DNA of 64,000 nt. Source: UBA5614 sp034678545. GTDB lineage: Bacteria > Cloacimonadota > Cloacimonadia > Cloacimonadales > Cloacimonadaceae. A program made the position numbers and the translations under genes. The stretch is taken from assembly GCA_034678545.1 (NCBI GenBank), contig JAXDBS010000044.1:1-64000 (forward strand). Reading direction: 5' to 3'. This document shows, piece by piece, positions 59,601 through 64,000 of the stretch. Under the pieces are notes generated by a model. That model did no database searches and was not told where the DNA came from. It saw only the letters and a program-made list of their open reading frames with translations. How positions within the stretch are numbered: position 1 is the first letter of the stretch; each line of letters opens with the position of its first letter.

Positions 59601-62501
59601 TGGGACAACCTGGAGATGCATACTGAAAGCGGGATATACACATTTTATGACAGCAGCAATTCACGCTTTATCATCGAGTGGTATAAAATGTACAACGGCT
59701 TTGACAGTGAATCTGAGGAAACTTTCCAAATTATCCTGAACGACCCGGCGACTTTTCCAAGTTCTACGGGAGATGGAACAATCAAGATCCAATACAAAGT
59801 TTTTAATAATGTTGATTACTCCTCGAGTACGCATAACCACGGCAATTACGCTACTGTGGGTATAAAGGACCATACTGGAACAATCGGGCTGGAATACACA
59901 TATCAAAACACATATCCTGTTTCGGCTTTACCGCTTGCCAATCATAGCGCGCTGTTCATCACCACTGCACCCATCATACCGACTGCACCTTTTCTTTGGC
60001 TGACTCAGACTGATTTATTGGATACCAACTCCAACGGCTATGTCGAGCCTGGTGAAGCTTTGGATCTCAGGCTGACAGTTGGCAATATGGGTTCAGTGAC
60101 TGCCTCGAATGTAACTGTCACCATCTCCGAGTCGGATCCTTATGTCTCAATATCTGGCAATACTGCTAGTTATGGCAGTATTGACGGGCTCGATTCTTTT
60201 ACTAACAGCGCCGGTCTTTATATGAATGTACAAGCAGACTGCCCGAACAACCATATTGCCACCATAACGGCTGTCATAAACTGCACGGGATATTCTTTTA
60301 CCCGCACTTTTACGATTACCATCAACACAGCTGTTCTTTCGTTCGGCAGTTTTACGGTGTCCGATCCCAGTCCTGGCAATAACAATGGTGTTTTGGATCC
60401 GGGTGAGACCGTCACGATCAATTTGGCCTTGTATAACACTGGACTGGTAGCTTCCTCGGCAGGAAGCGCCGCCCTGACCAGTCCTACCTCCGGCATCACT
60501 ATTATCACTGGTTCGTGTCCATTCTCTGCCATAAATGCTTCCGGTAACCAGAATCTGGTTTTCAACCTCAGCGCAGATTCCTACATGGAAATGGGAACCC
60601 TGGCACATCTCCATTTTTCGGCTACAGCCGGCAGTATCAACTCAACTTCTGTACAATACCTGGAGATTGGAGCCCCCCTTGCACTGACAATAGGTTATGG
60701 TGTCAGTACCCAAACATACCCCCTCGATCGTTATTATAATTATTCAGCTCACGAAGCCATCTATCTGGCGTCTGAGATTGGCTCTGCCTGCCAGATCAAA
60801 TCCATTGGCTACCATAAAACCAGCGGAGATGATCTGCAGGAGATCACCGGTGTGTCTATTTACATGAAAAATACTTCTCAATCAACCCTAACTACAGACA
60901 TTTACAGCCTTGCAGGATATACCCTTGTTTACAGCGGTTCTTTTCCCAATTCAGCCGCTTCCGGATGGATGGAAGTCAACCTCGACACCATGTTTGAGTA
61001 CAATGGCATAAACAATCTGGCCATTATTGTTGTTAAAGATTTCCAGCAATACATATATGATTATCCGCAATGGTACTGCTCAAACATATCGATAAGCAGG
61101 GCACGTCAGGCTCACAGTGATAGCAATGCCCCGTCAACGTTAACTGCTACAACCCAACTGCCCAATGTAATGTTTCGCTATTTTCCGTTGTCTGATTTGC
61201 TGTATCCGCCCCAAAGTTTGACAGTCCTTGCTTCCCATGCTTCTGTGAGCCTGTCTTGGGAAGTTCCGATCCTGGGCACTCCAGATGCTTATAACATTTA
61301 TCGGGACGATGCAATGTTCGCATCTGTAACTGGGTTGGCTTACACTGATTACGATGTGGTCAATGGAACCACCTACAATTATTGCATCAAAGCTTCCTAT
61401 GGGGGAGAAGAATCCAGTGCCACGGAAACAGTCCAAGCCACTCCCAATCTATTGGCACCCACCGGCCTTATTGCCTATCCGGATAATCAGGCAGTCAATT
61501 TGTCCTGGGCAGCCGTCACTGCAAGAACCGCTTCAGCTTCCAGGGATAATGGCCAAAGGCTGCTCAGCGGTTACAAGGTATACCGCAACGGTATTCATGT
61601 TGCCACCGTCCTTGGCGCTGCTTATCAGGATACTGGGTTGACAAACGGACTGACTTATTCGTATTATGTGACCACGATATACACTGACCCGGAGGGCGAA
61701 TCAGGGCCATCCAACACAGCCACGGCTACACCCAATGTCATAGATTATGTAAATATCGGCTCTGGAACTTTATCGTCTCAGGCTGGATATGCCAGCCCCA
61801 TAAATATTACTTATAAAAGCTTGCACGGACAGTCAGTGTACACTGCGGCAGAACTTAATGCATCAGGTATCTACGGCCCCGCCTACATCATCGGGTTGGG
61901 ATTTGACATAGTAAGTGCGCCCCTTTATGATCTCCCCGACTTTGTCATCAGGATGAAACACACTGCGGATACCAACGTAGCCAATTGGCAAACCGCAACT
62001 GAACTGCAGACTGTTTACTCCTCAATATCATATCATCCGGCTATCGGAGGATATGACATGCTAGTGTTCCAAACCCCCTTTCTATGGAATGGGATTGAAA
62101 ACATTGTTGTTGATACCGCTTTCGACCTTGTACCGGAATGGAACCAATCCGGGACTATCAGGTACACATCGGTCACATCCGGCTACAGGTACACCTGGAA
62201 TGACTATTCAGATCAGACCAATATTTTCACAGGCGGATCTTACAATGAAAGAAGACCCAATATTCGTATCGGATATGCCAGCTTCTCTCTGGATGCTCCC
62301 CGGGTTCGTATCGAGCAGATCTCGGGAGGCGTTTACCTTAGCTGGGAAGAGATCGCCGGAGCAACAAGTTATATTGTTTATGGCTCCTCCGAACCGGATA
62401 CAGGCTTTGTGGAAATGGAAACAGTGGAATCCAATGAATTCTATGATTTCCATAATCTCGGACAATATTTTTACCGGGTTGTGGCAGCTACGGATAACTG
62501 A
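56604..62501 (+). CDS. very large exported C25-like protein without sorting domain
   Basis: 1966 residues. Signal peptide near 8-30 (VIRSWAMIVLIVTMAFAAHA), propeptide-like part, C25 domain (~215-555), several Ig/CARDB-like repeats, a nidogen-like FRFYGVDYD/VVSNGFVTF domain (~895-1110), further Ig repeats, two fibronectin III domains (~1530-1705), and two related C-terminal jelly-roll-like domains (~1370-1520, ~1720-1880). The nucleophile is Cys450 (TCGTGTF), but the catalytic His position is Tyr423 (NYRGYMNMSGW). The end VVAATDN has no FlgD-type sorting tail. A C25 homologue and a nidogen-like domain are also in the 10664-14170 gene. ATG at 56604 follows AGAGG; a TTG at 56598 is less likely. 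Confidence 0.88.
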   Translation: MKHLSTICVIRSWAMIVLIVTMAFAAHALDPNFKLLNQSRDQINLRFDLGNWKLEMQTKDGQKVQVVTSNARQNLFIGEEETLPVYTAMLAIPGGMDVELSTNVTDSDVVQTESIANRSLMDAAKGSNNLYPSQTIIVSEPGQFRDFRVVSINVYPFQYQAISNDLKVMRSANIGLRLVPSRQAPSHPNPTQVSVSYDNIYRALILNYDQSRDLAITEQPVLLIIYPSGGDTAFSDKLAEFVSWKQKKGYIVNSASTATAGTSFNDVKNYLQGQYDNTSTRPDVVLMIGDPQAGLVVPSNSGQYGDFPYTQLDGTDEYGDVQIGRISVETSEQFGIYVNKLIWYESQVPTTSPSFLDRMLLVGDSYYSGISTYYNNYYIREISQAVNPDYSYTEYCGSYGSGMQTAFDNALIQGVGFFNYRGYMNMSGWSPNSSTTLNSNKPNHAVFITCGTGTFYSGDSDSETYIRLGTSSTPAGGITSLGMATLGTHTSINSFLATGTFDGVFNYGMRTMGEASMYSRAYLQNIYGVSDATDAYTFKRYYNLMGDPTAEVFITIPKTLQISCPTTLASGTRNLSVTVTEGGNPVNQAWVNIQQEGNCSVTTATDDSGVAILELPAGLTGTLTITASKHDYKTASQNVSLSAGGLYIGSYIIDDDTNGNSDGNNNQTLNPGETVELYASITNSSNITYSTVSASFTCSSEYISLIQGTVTFPNIAVGSTVTASLPLVFNVANDCPHGQQLMFTAAGSSSNGSWNSNLPLTVSGADLDYISYNLTGADSYLSPGESAGLYTTIANNGTEQISAVYGILRSLSNYVEVNDSLKYFGNLASGSQASNSTNAFIVQAISPAIAGMQIPMELHLYNNTGYLEIVTFILIIGNIAVNQPLGQDGYGYFIFDGGDTDYDHCPVYNWVGIAPAEGGSGTSLAISDVNNTTDEGDQIGSDSGEVITLPFTFRFYGVDYDTLTVVSNGFVTFGSTSNFDWRNGRLPGASGPNAMLAPFWDNLEMHTESGIYTFYDSSNSRFIIEWYKMYNGFDSESEETFQIILNDPATFPSSTGDGTIKIQYKVFNNVDYSSSTHNHGNYATVGIKDHTGTIGLEYTYQNTYPVSALPLANHSALFITTAPIIPTAPFLWLTQTDLLDTNSNGYVEPGEALDLRLTVGNMGSVTASNVTVTISESDPYVSISGNTASYGSIDGLDSFTNSAGLYMNVQADCPNNHIATITAVINCTGYSFTRTFTITINTAVLSFGSFTVSDPSPGNNNGVLDPGETVTINLALYNTGLVASSAGSAALTSPTSGITIITGSCPFSAINASGNQNLVFNLSADSYMEMGTLAHLHFSATAGSINSTSVQYLEIGAPLALTIGYGVSTQTYPLDRYYNYSAHEAIYLASEIGSACQIKSIGYHKTSGDDLQEITGVSIYMKNTSQSTLTTDIYSLAGYTLVYSGSFPNSAASGWMEVNLDTMFEYNGINNLAIIVVKDFQQYIYDYPQWYCSNISISRARQAHSDSNAPSTLTATTQLPNVMFRYFPLSDLLYPPQSLTVLASHASVSLSWEVPILGTPDAYNIYRDDAMFASVTGLAYTDYDVVNGTTYNYCIKASYGGEESSATETVQATPNLLAPTGLIAYPDNQAVNLSWAAVTARTASASRDNGQRLLSGYKVYRNGIHVATVLGAAYQDTGLTNGLTYSYYVTTIYTDPEGESGPSNTATATPNVIDYVNIGSGTLSSQAGYASPINITYKSLHGQSVYTAAELNASGIYGPAYIIGLGFDIVSAPLYDLPDFVIRMKHTADTNVANWQTATELQTVYSSISYHPAIGGYDMLVFQTPFLWNGIENIVVDTAFDLVPEWNQSGTIRYTSVTSGYRYTWNDYSDQTNIFTGGSYNERRPNIRIGYASFSLDAPRVRIEQISGGVYLSWEEIAGATSYIVYGSSEPDTGFVEMETVESNEFYDFHNLGQYFYRVVAATDN

Positions 62502-62536
62502 TTTTGAACCATTGATTTCCTGTACGGTATTGTTTC

Positions 62537-62569
62537 AAAGCAGGCAAGCATATTGCCTGCTTTTTTTTT
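62537..62569 (+). terminator. strong intrinsic terminator after the C25-like gene
   Basis: AGCAGGCAA/TTGCCTGCT, a perfect 9-bp stem with a five-base loop, followed by nine Ts. It extends two more A-T pairs outward (62537-62538). Confidence 0.88.
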
Positions 62570-62647
62570 CGCCTTATATAAGAAAATGCTTGCCAAAATC
62601 ACGTGTTTTTATATGAAGAAAAATTCAGATGCGACTTAGGAGGCTTT

Positions 62648-62908
62648 ATGGATTATACTCTGCCTGATGGGACGGTCATTGAACTTGGTAACATCCATGA
62701 AGTATCAGATATTAAGGATTATGGATCGGATGAAACCACTATCAGCGAAAGCACCTTGTGCTTTACGATCAGATTCAAGGAAGGCCATTCCATCAAAGTC
62801 AGCCAAAACTACCATTACAGTGACTGGTTCGATGTGTTCAGGCAACTCAAGGCTGTTCGCAGTGATATACTGGAGAAGTGGAACCGGATCAGAAACCAGG
62901 ATATTTAG
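62648..62908 (+). CDS. small uncharacterised protein
   Basis: 86 residues, acidic, no signal or membrane segment. It reads as an all-beta N-terminal half (YTLPDGTVIELGNIHEV, FTIRFKEGHSIKV) followed by a helical end (WFDVFRQLKAVRSDILEKWNRIRN). No family recognised. The ribosome site TAGGAGG (62637-62643) and ATG at 62648 are convincing, and it lies 45 bases before a GcvT-family gene, so the two may share a transcript. Confidence 0.7.
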   Translation: MDYTLPDGTVIELGNIHEVSDIKDYGSDETTISESTLCFTIRFKEGHSIKVSQNYHYSDWFDVFRQLKAVRSDILEKWNRIRNQDI

Positions 62909-62953
62909 AACCTTCTTGGCAGCCTAACATTATTTTCCATATAGGGGTATCTT

Positions 62954-64000
62954 ATGAATAAATACGGATTTGACCTGCCCGCCCTGCCGCGCAGCACTTT
63001 TATCAGCGATCTGGAAGAAACCTGGTATTTAACGCTGCTCGCCAGCCGTTTAAAAATACCGTTGCAACCGATCAAGCGTAGCAATTTTGGACACTATGCC
63101 ATGGCGGTGAACTATCTCACATCAGTTTTGGATGAGGCAAAGGCCATAAACAAGGTAGCCGTGTATAATATAGACCATATGGCTCAACTTGTATTCAATG
63201 GCAGGGATACCGCTTCGCTGCTTCATAGAGCTGTAGGGGCCAACATCATGGACATGAAACAGGGCCAGTGTAAATATACGTTGCTACTGAACGATCAAGG
63301 CGGAGTTCAGGACGATATGATCATCATGAAAAGAACCGATGAGGAGTTCATTGCCGTGATCAATGCCGGGCATGATATCACGGACACGCCTGCCGCAGGC
63401 CGGAGCCATGGGTACATTGCAGACATAGACCGCATCATGCACCTCAAAAAAGATGGGGAGGATGTCACTGCCCTTGACGTGTCGGACAAGTTCGTCAAGA
63501 TCGATGTCCAGGGACCTCTGTCCTATAGGCTGCTCAAAGATCTGTTTGGGGAAGCCTGTTTGAAGAATCGCCACCAGCCGGAGAAAAACATGAATTTCTT
63601 CACTCTTAATGAATTTGAACACGATGGCTCTACATACCTGATCAGCCGGACCGGGTATACCAACCGCTGGGGCTGGGAAACTTACATACCCATTGCGGTG
63701 GCGAAAACACAATTCAAACGTATTGTCAGCAAGGCTCTCGACCTGGGTGGAATGCTGGTAGGCCTGGGCGGCCGTGACGAAAACCGCATTTCAGCCGGTC
63801 CGGTGGGCTTGCCGCTTATGGGTCAGGAATACGATCCGCTTCATACACCTGTAAACGCACCGCTGTTTGAGGCTGCCATCGACATGACAAAATCCGACTT
63901 CACCGGCAAAGCCGCTTTGGAAGAGGAAATCAAAGCAGGTGCGACCAAGCGCATGGTGCTCTTCATTACTGAAGGGATCGTAAGCGGCCGCGGTATTTAT
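62954..64000 (+). CDS. aminomethyltransferase (GcvT) family protein, cut by right edge
   Basis: Folate-binding T-protein-like domain; 349 residues seen, the frame continues past the edge. Features are DQGGVQDDMIIMKR (~115, with the catalytic-type Asp), VINAGHD, SRTGYTNRWGWETYIP (~235, matching the S-R-T-G-Y-T-G motif) and GLGGRDENRISAGPVGLPLMGQE (~275). The glycine-cleavage T protein, a demethylase-like GcvT relative or a tRNA-modifying YgfZ-like protein are all possible; the R-D-x-x-R segment favours T protein or a near relative. No other gcv gene is in the window. The ATG at 62954 follows the unknown gene. Confidence 0.75.
   Translation, partial: MNKYGFDLPALPRSTFISDLEETWYLTLLASRLKIPLQPIKRSNFGHYAMAVNYLTSVLDEAKAINKVAVYNIDHMAQLVFNGRDTASLLHRAVGANIMDMKQGQCKYTLLLNDQGGVQDDMIIMKRTDEEFIAVINAGHDITDTPAAGRSHGYIADIDRIMHLKKDGEDVTALDVSDKFVKIDVQGPLSYRLLKDLFGEACLKNRHQPEKNMNFFTLNEFEHDGSTYLISRTGYTNRWGWETYIPIAVAKTQFKRIVSKALDLGGMLVGLGGRDENRISAGPVGLPLMGQEYDPLHTPVNAPLFEAAIDMTKSDFTGKAALEEEIKAGATKRMVLFITEGIVSGRGIY

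Overview
The window looks like a chromosome segment of a strictly anaerobic, Gram-negative bacterium of the FCB superphylum; my best guess is Candidatus Cloacimonadota. The evidence is protein content and style, not a search: large exported proteins with FlgD-like/type IX-type C-terminal sorting domains, two gingipain-like C25 proteins, an ExbB-ExbD-TonB set, an oxygen-sensitive class III ribonucleotide reductase, a pyrophosphate-type phosphofructokinase, a TM1266-like hydrogenase-regulator homologue, and a GyrA whose QRDR reads G-E-Q-V-V-Y-P. Coding density is high, genes often overlap by 1-25 bases, and TTG/GTG starts are common. No rRNA, tRNA, CRISPR array, prophage or intact insertion sequence was seen.

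Layout. 1-3843: gyrB (cut by the left edge) and gyrA. 3868-10352: a consensus-like sigma-70 promoter followed by seven tightly packed + strand genes (catalytically degenerate polyprenyl synthase homologue, CpsB-type PHP phosphatase, extended SDR, methyltransferase, UPF0104/LPG-synthase-type membrane protein, MoxR ATPase, exported LVIVD propeller protein). This resembles a lipid or glycoconjugate cassette of unknown product and is the most novel-looking part of the window. 10353-14170: a long inverted-repeat element, a terminator and a C25-type exported protein on the minus strand. 14320-15261: an EEP-family lipoprotein. 15598-18297: HU, dnaN and recF. 18294-20677: a UMF1-type MFS transporter and an orphan PotD-like lipoprotein. 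20832-24475: aspS, purN, mtaB. 24467-33675: an eight-gene minus-strand run (maf, amidohydrolase, unknown gene, gltX, GNAT, holB, murJ, uvrC).

34133-39108: a + strand operon of pgpH, ybeY, a CNNM/CorC protein, a VanZ-like protein and an MlaF-like ATPase. 39197-42262: an exported repeat protein with a C-terminal sorting domain. 42557-45415: nrdD-nrdG behind a strong promoter, meeting a convergent methyltransferase. 46406-47790: a PHP-domain protein and a small membrane protein. 47992-49077: serC. 49143-53078: exbB, exbD, tonB, folP, cdaA, coaE, closely packed. 53087-54307: PPi-type phosphofructokinase (minus). 54426-56051: dnaX, convergent with a TM1266-like gene. 56604-62501: a 1966-residue exported C25-like protein. 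62648-64000: a small unknown protein and a GcvT-family protein cut by the right edge.

Themes. Replication and repair are concentrated here (gyrBA, hup, dnaN, recF, holB, dnaX, uvrC). Cyclic-di-AMP turnover has both a synthase (cdaA) and a hydrolase (pgpH). The exported proteins fall into two kinds, with and without a C-terminal sorting domain. Base composition, judged by eye, is clearly more G+C rich in roughly 1-15 kb than in roughly 20-34 kb.
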